A stretch of 64,000 bases of DNA, taken from the NCBI RefSeq assembly GCF_002968295.1, contig NZ_CP134399.1, forward strand, positions 682,001 to 746,000. The letters run 5' to 3'. Under the pieces are notes generated by a model, which ran no database searches, was not told the DNA's origin, and saw nothing but the letters and a program-made list of their open reading frames with translations. Shown here piece by piece: positions 35,819 to 44,871 of the stretch; position 1 is the first letter of the stretch; every line of letters starts with the position of its first letter. This DNA comes from Mycobacterium sp. ITM-2016-00317 (GTDB lineage Bacteria > Actinomycetota > Actinomycetes > Mycobacteriales > Mycobacteriaceae). The translations under genes were made by a program, and so were the position numbers.

Positions 35819-36200
35819 GGACCAGATCGCGCTCGACGCCCCCGCCGGTCCCGCCGAGATCCCGCCCCGGCACGTGCCACCGGTGGTGATCCCCGCGGTC
35901 GCCCAGTACGTCAGCCGCTGGCGCTTCGCGCTGATCGTGATCGGCATGTGGATCGTCGCCGCCGCGGCAGGTGCCGGCCTGTACTACTGGTGGTATCACT
36001 CGCTGGACAAGGCCGTGCCGGTGTTCGCGGTGCTGGTGTTCGTGATCGCCTGTGTGGTCGGCAGCCTGCTGTCCTCGATGGTGCAGGACCGGCCGGGCGT
36101 CGCCGCGATGGCGGTCGCGATGATGTCCGCGCCGATGGCCGCGGGCGCCGGTGCGGCGCTGCTCTACGCCGCGTACGTGTTCGGCTGGATCCCCAGGTGA
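35811..36200 (+). CDS. membrane protein (Rv0461-like)
   Basis: 129 residues: an acidic, proline-rich cytosolic N-terminus (SEDQIALDAPAGPAEIPPRHVPP), then three hydrophobic segments (FALIVIGMWIVAAAAGAGLYYW, VFAVLVFVIACVVGSLLSSM, AVAMMSAPMAAGAGAALLYAAYVFG). No enzymatic motif. GTG 35811 overlaps the end of the preceding gene, so the two are translated together. Confidence 0.75.
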   Translation: MSEDQIALDAPAGPAEIPPRHVPPVVIPAVAQYVSRWRFALIVIGMWIVAAAAGAGLYYWWYHSLDKAVPVFAVLVFVIACVVGSLLSSMVQDRPGVAAMAVAMMSAPMAAGAGAALLYAAYVFGWIPR

Positions 36201-36230
36201 CCGCCCGGTAGGTCGCGCGGCCCTCTTGCT

Positions 36231-36252
36231 CATGTGTTCAGATAGACACATG
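36231..36252 (+). promoter_or_regulatory. dyad overlapping the start of the ABC transporter operon
   Basis: CATGTGT (36231-36237), eight bases, then ACACATG (36246-36252): seven-base perfect arms, the right one including the ATG of the substrate-binding protein. Position over the start codon suggests an operator for a repressor of the importer or a translation-blocking hairpin. The regulator is unknown. Confidence 0.45.
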
Positions 36253-37821
36253 AAACTGCGGGTGGCGCTGGCGTGTGCCCTGACCGTGGCCACCGTCGCC
36301 GCATGCGCCGGCCCCGCCGAGGAGCAGACCGACCAGATCGTGCTCGCCGACAGCTACCAGCTCGGCGGCTACAACCCGGTCAACGGCTACTCCGAATCCG
36401 GCGTCTCGCCGATCTACGAAGGGCTCTACCGCCCCGACGCACCCACCGACGACACGGTCCCCGAACTGGTCCCGGCCCTGGCCGGACGGGCACCCGAACC
36501 GGCCGGCCCCCACCGCTGGCGCATCCCGCTGCGCGCCGGCGTCGTGTTCTCCGACGGCAGCACCTTCGACTCGGCAGACGTGGTCGCCACCTACGCCGCG
36601 GTCGCGGATCCGGCGGTGGCCTCGGAGATCTCGACGTCGGTGGCGCCCATCGTGGCGCTGACCGCCGACGGCCCGGGCGCCGTCGTCGTCGAACTCGACA
36701 CCGCGGCCGACCCGCGGCCGTATCTGCTCCTCGGGATCCTGCCCGCCGAGAAGATCGAGGCCGCACCCGCCGCCGACTGGGCGGTCAACACCGCGCCGGT
36801 GGGCACCGGCCCCTACCGCCTGGACAGCCTGCGGCCCGACCAGGCCGTGCTGGTCGCCCGCGACGACTACTGGGGGGACCCGGCGCAGGTCAGACGTCTG
36901 GTCTACCTGTACACGCCCGACGACAACGCGCGGGCGCAGAGCATCGTCTCGGGTGCGGTCGACGGCGCGAATCTGCCGCCGCGCCTTGTCGATTCGATCG
37001 CAGGTGACGAGGTACAGACCGTCGGCGTGCGGTCGGCCGACTGGCGCGGCGTCGCACTGCCCGCCGGCAACCCGTTCACCGCCGACGTCCGGGCCCGGCT
37101 CGCGATGAACCTCGGGGTGGACCGTGACGCGATGGTGCGCGACGTGCTCGCCGGCCACGGCCGCCCGGCAGGCACGCCGGTCGCCGAGATGTACGGGCCC
37201 GCCTACAACCCGGATGCCGGTTTCGCGTTCGACACCGACCGCGCCGCAGCGGTGCTGGACGACGCGGGGTGGCGCGTCGGCGCCGGCGGGATCCGCGAAA
37301 AGGATGGCGTGCGTGCGTCTTTCGAGCTTCTCTACAACGCGCAGGACACGCTGCGCCGCGACCTGGCGGTGGCGTACGCGGCCGCGATGCAGCCGCTGGG
37401 CATCGACGTCCGGCCCCGCGGCACCAGCTGGGACGAGATCGACACCCGGTTCGGTGACTCCGCGGTGCTGCTCGGCGGCGGCGCGACGCCCTACAGCATC
37501 GATTCCCAGGTGTACGACACGCTGCATACCCGTGTCCCGGACTCCTCGCCGTACTCGAATCCGGGCAATTTCACCGCGCCCGGCCTCGACGACATGCTGG
37601 AGCGCGCTGTGCGGTCGGCACCCGGACCGGAGAAGGACCGGCTCTACCGCGACATCCAGGCGGCCTACACCGCCGAACCGTCGCAGGTGTTCCTGGTGTT
37701 CCTCGACCACACCTACGGCTACCGCGACACCGGCTGGAACCAGACGGCGCCGATCATGGAACCGCACTCGCACGGTGTGTCGTGGGGTCCGTGGTGGAAC
37801 GTGGCCCGATGGACACGCTGA
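36250..37821 (+). CDS. ABC transporter substrate-binding lipoprotein, family 5 (peptide/nickel type)
   Basis: 523 residues. The lipoprotein signal MKLRVALACALTVATVAAC has the lipobox VAAC with Cys 19. The mature part is a family 5 solute-binding protein: VSPIYEGLYRPDA, WRIPLRAGVVFSDGSTFDSADVVATY, APVGTGPYRLDSLRPDQAVLVARDDYWG, ARLAMNLGVDRDAMVRDVLAGHG. The ligand may be an oligopeptide, nickel chelate or metallophore; sequence alone does not decide. It is first of five genes encoding a complete importer (36250-40997). Confidence 0.88.
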   Translation: MKLRVALACALTVATVAACAGPAEEQTDQIVLADSYQLGGYNPVNGYSESGVSPIYEGLYRPDAPTDDTVPELVPALAGRAPEPAGPHRWRIPLRAGVVFSDGSTFDSADVVATYAAVADPAVASEISTSVAPIVALTADGPGAVVVELDTAADPRPYLLLGILPAEKIEAAPAADWAVNTAPVGTGPYRLDSLRPDQAVLVARDDYWGDPAQVRRLVYLYTPDDNARAQSIVSGAVDGANLPPRLVDSIAGDEVQTVGVRSADWRGVALPAGNPFTADVRARLAMNLGVDRDAMVRDVLAGHGRPAGTPVAEMYGPAYNPDAGFAFDTDRAAAVLDDAGWRVGAGGIREKDGVRASFELLYNAQDTLRRDLAVAYAAAMQPLGIDVRPRGTSWDEIDTRFGDSAVLLGGGATPYSIDSQVYDTLHTRVPDSSPYSNPGNFTAPGLDDMLERAVRSAPGPEKDRLYRDIQAAYTAEPSQVFLVFLDHTYGYRDTGWNQTAPIMEPHSHGVSWGPWWNVARWTR

Positions 37822-38798
37822 CGCCCGCGGCCGCCGCGGCGCGACTTCTGGGTGTGCGCATCGCGATCGCGATCCCGCTGACGGTCGCGATCTCGGCGGC
37901 GATCTTCGCCGTCGCGTCGCTGTCGCCGTTCGACCCGCTGGCCGCCTACCTCGGCAACAACTACCAGTTCGCCACCCCGTCCCAGCGAGACGCGATGCGC
38001 GCGGCCTACGGCACTGACCAGCCGTGGTATCTGGCGTGGTGGCAGTGGCTGGGCGGACTGGTCCGCGGTGACCTCGGCTGGTCGTCGACCCAGTCGCAGC
38101 CGGTCGCGACGGTGCTGGCCGAGCGGATGCCGTTCACCCTGGGACTGTCCGGCGCGGCGCTGCTGGCCGCGACCGCGCTGGCGCTGCTGCTGGGATGTCT
38201 GGCCGGCATGCGCCGCGGCGGCCTGCTCGACCGCCTGGCCACCGGGTTCTCGGTGACGTTCGCCGCCGTGCCGCCGTTCGTGGTGTCACTGGCGCTGGTG
38301 GTCGTCGTGGCGGTGGGCCTGCGCTGGCTCCCGGCGTCGGGCGCGGCCGCCCCGGGTGCCGGCTACACCGTGGAAGGCGTTCTGCGGCACGGCATCCTGC
38401 CGTGGGTCGCGCTCACGGTGTCGATGATCCCGTGGCTGCTGCTGACCACCCGTGCGGCGGTGGCGGCCGGTGTCGACTCCGACGCGGTCCGCGGCGCCCG
38501 GTCCCGGGGTGTGCACGGCTGGGCGCTGCTGCGCGGGCACATCGCGCCGGTCTCGGTGCTTCCCACGCTGGCGTTGCTGGGCACCCGGCTTCCGGAGCTG
38601 ATCGCCGGCGCGGCGATCGTGGAGACCGTGTTCGGCTGGCCGGGGATGGCCGCCGTGCTGGTGGATTCCGCTGCAGCGCTTGACTTCCCGTTGTTGGCCG
38701 CGTTGACGGTCGCGGCGGCGGCCGCGGTGCTGGCCGGTTCCGCGCTTTCCGACGCGGCCGCGGTCGCGATCGACCCACGCATCCGGATGGCGGCATGA
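37809..38798 (+). CDS. ABC transporter permease (DppB/NikB type)
   Basis: 329 residues, six transmembrane helices. The N-terminal signature with FDPLAAYLGNNY and QRDAMRAAYGTDQPWYLAWWQWLGGLVRGDLGWS is typical of the B permease, and the cytoplasmic EAA-type loop is SDAVRGARSRGVHGWALLRGHIAP. PELIAGAAIVETVFGWPGMAAVLVDSA is the conserved C-terminal stretch. It overlaps the substrate-binding gene by 13 bases and pairs with the C-type permease next to it. Confidence 0.88.
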   Translation: MDTLTPAAAAARLLGVRIAIAIPLTVAISAAIFAVASLSPFDPLAAYLGNNYQFATPSQRDAMRAAYGTDQPWYLAWWQWLGGLVRGDLGWSSTQSQPVATVLAERMPFTLGLSGAALLAATALALLLGCLAGMRRGGLLDRLATGFSVTFAAVPPFVVSLALVVVVAVGLRWLPASGAAAPGAGYTVEGVLRHGILPWVALTVSMIPWLLLTTRAAVAAGVDSDAVRGARSRGVHGWALLRGHIAPVSVLPTLALLGTRLPELIAGAAIVETVFGWPGMAAVLVDSAAALDFPLLAALTVAAAAAVLAGSALSDAAAVAIDPRIRMAA

Positions 38799-39595
38799 AG
38801 CCGCAGGCACCCTGGGTGCTGCTCGCCGTGATCGTCGTTGCCGCGGTGGGCATCCCGCTGCTGGCGGGCCCGCAGGTCGCCGACTTCTCCGCGGCGCTGC
38901 GGCCCCCGGGCGCCGGACACCTTGCCGGAACCGATCATTCGGGCTACGACCTGCTGACCCGCACCGCCGAAGGACTGCGGGTGTCGCTGTTGATCGCCGT
39001 CGTCTGCGCGGTGGCGGCCACCGCGCTCGGCCTGGCCATCGGCGTCGCCGCCGCGCTGGTCGGCGGCTGGCTCGACGCGGTGGTGATGCGGCTGGTCGAC
39101 GGCGTCAACGCGCTGCCCCACCTGGTGGTGGGGATCGTCATCGCCGCGATGTGGCGCGGGGCGCCGCTGGCGATCATCGCCTCGATCGCACTGACCCACT
39201 GGCCGGCGGTGGCCCGGGTGGTGCGCGCCGAACTGCTCGCGGTCGCCGAGGCGGGCTGGGTGGAGACTTCCCGGCTGGCCGGCGCCTCCCGGTGGTTCAC
39301 CGCCCGCACCCACCTGATCCCGGCGGTCACCGGGCAGGCGCTGGTCGCGATGGTGGTGCTGCTGCCGCACGCGGTGTGGCACGAATCCACACTGTCGTTC
39401 CTCGGCGTCGGGCTCTCCCCGGACCGGGCCAGCCTGGGCACCCTGCTCAGCGAGGCCCGCGGCGACGTGCTGACCGGGGCGTGGTGGACGCTGGCCGTGC
39501 CCGCGGCGGCGCTCATCGCGACCGCGGTGGCGTTCGCCGCGGCCGGCGCCTCCGCGCGCGACCGACGCCGTGCGCCGACGGGGCAGGTGTGGTGA
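38795..39595 (+). CDS. ABC transporter permease (DppC/NikC type)
   Basis: 266 residues, six transmembrane helices. HLAGTDHSGYDLLTRTAEGLRVSLLIAVVCAVAATALGLAIG is the usual start of the C permease, and the EAA loop is AGWVETSRLAGASRWFTARTHLIP, the contact to the ATPases. HESTLSFLGVGLSPDRASLGTLLSEAR is conserved. It is coupled to the B permease by an ATGA overlap. Confidence 0.88.
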   Translation: MKPQAPWVLLAVIVVAAVGIPLLAGPQVADFSAALRPPGAGHLAGTDHSGYDLLTRTAEGLRVSLLIAVVCAVAATALGLAIGVAAALVGGWLDAVVMRLVDGVNALPHLVVGIVIAAMWRGAPLAIIASIALTHWPAVARVVRAELLAVAEAGWVETSRLAGASRWFTARTHLIPAVTGQALVAMVVLLPHAVWHESTLSFLGVGLSPDRASLGTLLSEARGDVLTGAWWTLAVPAAALIATAVAFAAAGASARDRRRAPTGQVW

Positions 39596-39618
39596 CATCC
39601 CGCACGCGAGGAGGACTA

Positions 39619-40383
39619 ATGATTTCAGCCCGCCTGACCGCGCTGACGGTCGACATCGCGCTGCGGCGCGGACGGCACTCGTCGGCCGTGCGCGTCCTCG
39701 ACGACGTACACCTCGACGTTCCGGCCGGCCGGGTCACCGCGCTGATCGGTGAGTCCGGTTGCGGGAAATCACTTGTCGCGGCGGCCCTGTCCGGTCTGCT
39801 GCCACCCGGCTCCCGGGTCCGCGGGCAGGTGCGGCTCGGCGACCGCGAGCTGCGCCCCGACGACGAACCGGCCTGGCGGGACGTGCGCGGCCGGCACGTC
39901 GGGGTGGTGCCGCAGTCGGCGGCGACGTCGTTCACTCCGGTGCGCACCGTCGGCTCCCAGCTGGGCGAGGTCTGCGCCCGTCTGGGCGCGGACCGCGGCC
40001 CGGACGAGTTGTGTGCGGCCGTCGCGCTGCCGGCCACGGTGGTGCGGCGCTACCCGCACGAGTTGTCCGGCGGCATGGCCCAGCGCGTCGCGATCGCCGC
40101 GGCGCTGGCCGGACGGCCCGGGCTGCTGCTGGCCGACGAACCGACCTCGGCACTGGACCCCGACAACGCCGCGATGGTCTGGCGGCTGCTCGGCGACGCG
40201 GCCGCCGACGGCGCCGCCGTGCTGGTGATCACCCACGACATGCCGTCGCTGCTGCGGTCCGCGGTGTGCGACGACGTCGCGGTGATGACCCGCGGCACCG
40301 TGCGGTCCCGGCAGCCACTAGCCGACGCGCTCGCCGACCCCGACCCGTACCTGCGGGCGCTGCTCGGCACGGTGCCGGTGTGA
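39619..40383 (+). CDS. ABC transporter ATPase 1 (DppD/NikD type)
   Basis: 254 residues. Walker A is ALIGESGCGKSLVAAALSG, Q-loop VVPQSAATSFTPVRTVGSQL, signature HELSGGMAQRVAIAAALAG, Walker B LLLADEPTSALDP, H-loop VLVITHDM. All ATPase motifs are intact. The C-terminal oligopeptide-transporter extension with the Fe-S-type cysteines found in some DppD proteins is absent. A GAGGAGG ribosome-binding site precedes ATG 39619. Confidence 0.9.
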   Translation: MISARLTALTVDIALRRGRHSSAVRVLDDVHLDVPAGRVTALIGESGCGKSLVAAALSGLLPPGSRVRGQVRLGDRELRPDDEPAWRDVRGRHVGVVPQSAATSFTPVRTVGSQLGEVCARLGADRGPDELCAAVALPATVVRRYPHELSGGMAQRVAIAAALAGRPGLLLADEPTSALDPDNAAMVWRLLGDAAADGAAVLVITHDMPSLLRSAVCDDVAVMTRGTVRSRQPLADALADPDPYLRALLGTVPV

Positions 40384-40997
40384 GCGGCATCGAGGCGCGC
40401 GGCCTCACGGTGTCCTTCCGCGGCGCGACGGTGCTCGACGGCGTGGACCTCGACGCGCCCGCCGGCGCGGTCACCGGTGTCACCGGAACGTCAGGCAGCG
40501 GCAAGACGACGCTGCTGCGCGTGCTCGCTGGTCTGCACCCGGCCGACGCGGGCGAAATCCGCTACGACGGCGCCGCGGCGCCGGCGAAGGGGTCAATCGC
40601 GCTGCTGGCCCAGCATCCCCGGCTGGTGTGCAATCCGCGCTGGACTCTGGCCAGGGTCGTCGCCGAGCCCGCCGCGATCCGCGGGGAGGAGCCCGCCGTC
40701 GACGAGGTGGCGCTGCGCGTCGGCCTGGAACCGGAACTGCTGGAACGCTATCCGGGGCAGGTCAGCGACGGCCAGCTGCAACGGGCGTGCCTCGGCCGCG
40801 TCCTGGTCCAACGGGCCCGCTACGTGCTGTGCGACGAGCCGACCGCGATGCTCGATCCGATCGCCACGGGGTCGGTGGTGTCGCTGCTGGCCGAGTTCGC
40901 CGCTGATGGGGCCGCGGTCGTGCTCGTCAGTCACGACCCCGCGTTGGTCGACGCTCTCGCGGCGCACGCGCTCGCCTTGCCGCGCCCATTAGGGTGA
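40380..40997 (+). CDS. ABC transporter ATPase 2 (DppF/NikE type), short, with altered signature
   Basis: 205 residues, shorter than the usual 260-330. Walker [20 protein letters not shown]-loop [16 protein letters not shown], Walker [14 protein letters not shown] and H-loop [11 protein letters not shown] are intact, but the signature reads [17 protein letters not shown] (VSDGQ in place of LSGGQ). In two-ATPase importers one composite site is often degenerate, so this may be the weaker site. It overlaps the first ATPase (GTGA). lpdC starts 5 bases after its stop. Confidence 0.87.
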   Translation: MSGIEARGLTVSFRGATVLDGVDLDAPAGAVTGVTGTSGSGKTTLLRVLAGLHPADAGEIRYDGAAAPAKGSIALLAQHPRLVCNPRWTLARVVAEPAAIRGEEPAVDEVALRVGLEPELLERYPGQVSDGQLQRACLGRVLVQRARYVLCDEPTAMLDPIATGSVVSLLAEFAADGAAVVLVSHDPALVDALAAHALALPRPLG

Positions 40998-41002
40998 GAA
41001 CC

Positions 41003-42403
41003 GTGACCCACTATGACGTCGTAGTCCTCGGAGCCGGTCCCGGCGGGTACGTCGCGGCCATTCGTGCCGCACAGCTCGGCCTGAGCGCCGCCATCATCGA
41101 ACCCAAGTACTGGGGCGGCGTGTGCCTCAACGTCGGGTGCATCCCGTCGAAGGCGCTGCTGCGCAACGCCGAACTGGCGCACATCTTCACCAAGGAAGCC
41201 AAGACGTTCGGCATCAGCGGTGAGGCCACCTTCGACTACGGCGCGGCCTACGACCGCAGCCGCAAGGTCGCCGACGGCCGGGTGGCCGGCGTGCACTTCC
41301 TGATGAAGAAGAACAAGATCACCGAGATCCACGGGTACGGCAAGTTCACCGGGCCCAACAGCATCGAGGTCGATCTGAACGAGGGCGGCACTGAATCCGT
41401 CGAGTTCGACAACGCGATCATCGCGACCGGCTCGAGCACGCGACTGGTGCCCGGCACCTCGCTGTCGGAGAACGTGGTCACCTACGAGGACCAGATCATG
41501 TCGCGGGAGCTGCCCGGGTCGATCATCATCGCCGGCGCCGGAGCCATCGGCATGGAGTTCGCCTACGTGCTCAAGAACTACGGCGTCGACGTCACGATCG
41601 TCGAGTTCCTGCCGCGCGCGCTGCCCAACGAGGACGCCGAGGTCTCCAAGGAGATCGAGAAGCAGTACAAGAAGCTGGGCGTGAAGATCCTCACCGGCAC
41701 CAAGGTCGAGAAGATCACTGATGAGGGGGGCGACGGGTCCGTAATCGTCACGGTCAGCAAGAACGACAAGTCCGAAGAGCTCAAGGCCGACAAGGTCATG
41801 CAGGCCATCGGGTTCGCCCCCAACGTCGAGGGCTTCGGCCTGGACAAGGCCGGCGTCGAGCTGACCGACCGCAAGGCCATCGGCATCGACGACTACATGC
41901 GCACCAACGTGCCGCACATCTACGCGATCGGCGACGTCACCGGCAAGCTGCAGTTGGCGCACGTCGCCGAGGCGATGGGCGTGGTCGCCGCCGAGACCAT
42001 CGCCGGCGCCGACACGCTGGCCCTGGGCGACTACCGGATGATGCCGCGCGCGACGTTCTGCCAGCCTCAGGTCGCGTCGTTCGGCCTGACCGAGCAGCAG
42101 GCCAAGGACGAGGGCTACGACGTTGTCGTCGCGAAGTTCCCGTTCACCGCCAACGGCAAGGCGCACGGACTGGCCGACCCGACCGGCTTCGTGAAGCTGA
42201 TCGCCGACAAGAAGTACGGCGAGCTGCTGGGCGGCCACCTGATCGGACCCGACGTCTCCGAGCTGCTGCCCGAGCTGACCCTGGCGCAGAAGTGGGACCT
42301 CACGGCCAATGAGCTGGCCCGCAACGTGCACACCCACCCGACCCTGTCCGAGGCGCTGCAGGAGTGCTTCCACGGGCTGGTCGGCCACATGATCAACTTC
42401 TAG
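41003..42403 (+). CDS. lpdC: dihydrolipoyl dehydrogenase LpdC
   Basis: 466-residue E3 flavoenzyme that reoxidises lipoamide in pyruvate and branched-chain ketoacid dehydrogenase complexes and, in mycobacteria, in the peroxynitrite reductase system with AhpD/AhpC. FAD loop [21 protein letters not shown], redox-active pair Cys41 and Cys46 in [21 protein letters not shown] loop [21 protein letters not shown] and the catalytic His in [12 protein letters not shown] are all present. GTG 41003 gives the family start THYDVVVLG; a GTG at 40994 would overlap the ABC gene. The following small gene is directly abutting. Confidence 0.96.
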   Translation: MTHYDVVVLGAGPGGYVAAIRAAQLGLSAAIIEPKYWGGVCLNVGCIPSKALLRNAELAHIFTKEAKTFGISGEATFDYGAAYDRSRKVADGRVAGVHFLMKKNKITEIHGYGKFTGPNSIEVDLNEGGTESVEFDNAIIATGSSTRLVPGTSLSENVVTYEDQIMSRELPGSIIIAGAGAIGMEFAYVLKNYGVDVTIVEFLPRALPNEDAEVSKEIEKQYKKLGVKILTGTKVEKITDEGGDGSVIVTVSKNDKSEELKADKVMQAIGFAPNVEGFGLDKAGVELTDRKAIGIDDYMRTNVPHIYAIGDVTGKLQLAHVAEAMGVVAAETIAGADTLALGDYRMMPRATFCQPQVASFGLTEQQAKDEGYDVVVAKFPFTANGKAHGLADPTGFVKLIADKKYGELLGGHLIGPDVSELLPELTLAQKWDLTANELARNVHTHPTLSEALQECFHGLVGHMINF

Positions 42404-42682
42404 TTGAGGGCGCTCTGGGTCGCCAGCGCCGGCGGGCTGGTGGTCGGCCACATCCTGTGGCTGGCCGCGATCTCGGCGGCGATCGCGTCGACGGACATCT
42501 CCACCTGGGTGCTGGTGGTGGCCGCGGTGTCCTTCGCCGCCGGGGTGGCGTGTGTGTTGCTGGCGCGGCAGAAGATGCGCCGCAAGGACCGCAGGTCCGA
42601 GATCTGGGCGGCGTTCCTGTGGGCGCTGCCGGTCTCGCCGGTGCTGTTCTCGCTGGCTGTGCTCGGCGTGACCTACCTGTAG
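42404..42682 (+). CDS. small membrane protein (Rv0463-like)
   Basis: 92 residues from a TTG start on the base after the lpdC stop. Three hydrophobic segments: ASAGGLVVGHILWLAAISAAIA, WVLVVAAVSFAAGVACVLLA and FLWALPVSPVLFSLAVLGV, with a basic loop RQKMRRKDRRSE between the second and third. Co-transcribed with lpdC; function unknown. No alternative start exists without overlapping lpdC. Confidence 0.75.
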   Translation: MRALWVASAGGLVVGHILWLAAISAAIASTDISTWVLVVAAVSFAAGVACVLLARQKMRRKDRRSEIWAAFLWALPVSPVLFSLAVLGVTYL

Positions 42683-42739
42683 CCGTATCCGGCCCCGGCA
42701 TTGCTTGACGGTGTTTGCCGGGACTCCCAGAATGGCCCG

Positions 42740-43822
42740 GTGGGGGACAGGGCCGTCGACAATCCGCTGCTGCAATGGTGGCGTCAGCGCGATGACTACC
42801 AATGGCGGGTGGAATTCCTGCGCAGCCGGGGACTTCTCTCGGTACTTCGCTGGCTGATCGCAGGCATCGGCGCGACGATGGGCGCGCTCTCGGTGCTCAA
42901 CGTCTTCCTCACCCCCGGCGTCGACGGCACACCGGCCCGGGTCGGATGGGCCGTGGTGGCCATCGGCTCCCTGGGCTGGGCGGCCCGCTGGGCGTTCCTG
43001 CCGTGGCCGACCCCCAGGGCCTCGGCGGCGATGGTGGTGTTCGTCGACGTGCTGATGACTCTGTCGGCGCTGCTGTTCGGCGACCCGGCGCTGGCCATGT
43101 CGGGGATCCCGATACTGCTGTGTGCGGGCGGCTATGTGGTGTTCTTCCACGGTCCGCGGCTGCATCTGGCCCACATCATGTGGTGCACGGTCTCGGTGGT
43201 GGGCATCGCGGTGTGGCTGGCCGCGACCACACCCGAGCACGGCCTGCAGGTTGCACTGTCGCGCGCCGTGATCGCGCTGCTGGTCACGGTGTGCATCCTG
43301 CCGGCGCTGCAGTTCGGCTTCTGGTTGCTGCAGGACAGCTCGATGCAGTCGCTCACCGATCCGCTGACCGAGCTGACCAACCGGCGCGGGCTTGCGGTGT
43401 CGGTCAAACGGCTCAACGAGGGTGTGCCTCCCGACGCGGATCTGTGCGCGCTGCTGATCGACATCGACGGCTTCAAAACGGTCAACGACACGCTCGGGCA
43501 CGCGACCGGCGACGACGTGCTGATCCGTACGGCGCGGCGGATCCGGGCGAGCGTGCCCGAGCGCGCCGTGGTGGTGCGCTGGGGCGGTGAGGAGTTCCTG
43601 GTCGTCGACCGGATGCCGGGGGCGAGCGCCGAGGGCGTCGCGGAGCGGATCCGCGGCGAGGTCTCCGCGCCGGCGCAGCCGCCCGTCACGGTGAGCATCG
43701 GTCTGGCCTGCGCCCGCTCGGACGCCGATCTCGGTGACGTGATCACCGCCGCCGACACCGCGATGTACGAGGCCAAGGCCCGCGGCGGGGACCGCGTCGT
43801 GGTCACCACCGAGGCGCACTGA
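42740..43822 (+). CDS. membrane diguanylate cyclase (GGDEF)
   Basis: 360 residues. About 210 residues with six hydrophobic segments precede a GGDEF domain: SLTDPLTELTNRRGLAVSV, LLIDIDGFKTVNDTLGHATGDDVLIRTARRIR, catalytic loop VVRWGGEEFLVVDR, and AADTAMYEAKARGGDRVV. The GGEEF active-site form is competent for making cyclic di-GMP from two GTP. The inhibitory RxxD site expected five residues before GGEEF is absent (the residues are RAVVVRW), so product feedback by that route is unlikely. GTG 42740 gives MGDRAVDNPLLQWW. Confidence 0.87.
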   Translation: MGDRAVDNPLLQWWRQRDDYQWRVEFLRSRGLLSVLRWLIAGIGATMGALSVLNVFLTPGVDGTPARVGWAVVAIGSLGWAARWAFLPWPTPRASAAMVVFVDVLMTLSALLFGDPALAMSGIPILLCAGGYVVFFHGPRLHLAHIMWCTVSVVGIAVWLAATTPEHGLQVALSRAVIALLVTVCILPALQFGFWLLQDSSMQSLTDPLTELTNRRGLAVSVKRLNEGVPPDADLCALLIDIDGFKTVNDTLGHATGDDVLIRTARRIRASVPERAVVVRWGGEEFLVVDRMPGASAEGVAERIRGEVSAPAQPPVTVSIGLACARSDADLGDVITAADTAMYEAKARGGDRVVVTTEAH

Positions 43823-43831
43823 GTCCCGGCG

Positions 43832-44803
43832 TCAGCCCTGCTGTCGTGTCCGGCCGGTCCCGTTCGGCCGCTGCAGGTGCGGCGCGAGGAACGCGAGCAC
43901 GTCGTCGGCCTTCGCGAAGCCGCCCAGGTGGCTTTCGTCGGGCATCAGCAGCAGGTCCACATCGGCTAGGTGCCCGGCGGCGGCCTGCGCGTCGGCCAAC
44001 GAGATGATCGAGTCGGCGTCACCGTGCCACCAACGCACCGGCACCGTGACATCGGCGAGCCGAAAGCCCCAGTCCCGGCCGAACATTCGGGCATCGTCGA
44101 GCAACGCCTGGAATCCGCCGTTGGCCACCTGGACGATGTCGTCGATGAACATGGCCTCGATCTCCGGGTTGGCGAACACCCGCTTGTCGCCGTCGGGCAT
44201 CGCGGCTGCCAGACCCGAGTAGGCCAGGTGGGCGAGCGGGATCACCGGGGTCAGCATCCCGGCGGTCACCGCGGCGAACGGGCGGCGCAGCGCCGACGTG
44301 ACCGCTGCCATCTGCCGGGCCAGCGCGATCGCTCCGCTGCACGTGGCATCCGGGCCGACCGACGGGGTCACCCCGCCCAGGACCGCGACGGCCACCACCC
44401 GGTCGCGCAGCGCCGGCATCCCGGCACACGCCAGCGCGTAGGGGCCGCCCCCGGACAGGCCGACCACGCCGAGCTTGTCGGCCCCGAGCACGTCGGCGAC
44501 GTGTGCCATATCCGACGCCCAGTCGCCGATCTGGGTGTAGCGGTGCCGGTCGCTCAAACCCGCGCCGGCCCGCTCGACGAGCACCACGCGCAGTCCAAGC
44601 TTTTCGGCGGCGCGCCGGCCGACGATCGGCAGCTGACGGCGGCCACCGGGCGTGCCGTGGAACCACAGCACCACCGGGCCGGCCGGATCGCCGAACTCGG
44701 CATAGCCCAACCTTCGGCCGTCGGGGAGGAAGAAGGTGCCCTCGGCGCGAGGCGGTTCGCAACGGGGGACGCCGGGTGGGTGGCGCCAAGGGTTCGAAAC
44801 CAT
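43832..44803 (-). CDS. alpha/beta-hydrolase
   Basis: 323 residues of the alpha/beta-hydrolase fold. Oxyanion region VVLWFHGTPGGRRQLP, nucleophile elbow VVGLSGGGPYALACA (Ser in GLSGG, variant of GxSxG), acid in RWWHGDADSIISL and His in PDESHLGGF. The substrate is unknown. ATG 44803 lies six bases after TACCAT (44815-44810), the leaderless pattern. Its stop is 9 bases from the convergent diguanylate cyclase gene. Confidence 0.85.
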   Translation of the reverse strand: MVSNPWRHPPGVPRCEPPRAEGTFFLPDGRRLGYAEFGDPAGPVVLWFHGTPGGRRQLPIVGRRAAEKLGLRVVLVERAGAGLSDRHRYTQIGDWASDMAHVADVLGADKLGVVGLSGGGPYALACAGMPALRDRVVAVAVLGGVTPSVGPDATCSGAIALARQMAAVTSALRRPFAAVTAGMLTPVIPLAHLAYSGLAAAMPDGDKRVFANPEIEAMFIDDIVQVANGGFQALLDDARMFGRDWGFRLADVTVPVRWWHGDADSIISLADAQAAAGHLADVDLLLMPDESHLGGFAKADDVLAFLAPHLQRPNGTGRTRQQG

Positions 44804-44871
44804 GAACGGATGGTAGCCGCGGTGTTTACATCCAGGCGGCGATATGTCAATCGACCGCGCCGCGCACCCGC

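Noticed and set aside
40931..43819. A 962-codon open frame on the minus strand opposite lpdC and the diguanylate cyclase
   Set aside because: Antisense shadow of well-identified genes; composition is Arg/His/Gly/Gln-rich with no recognisable domain.
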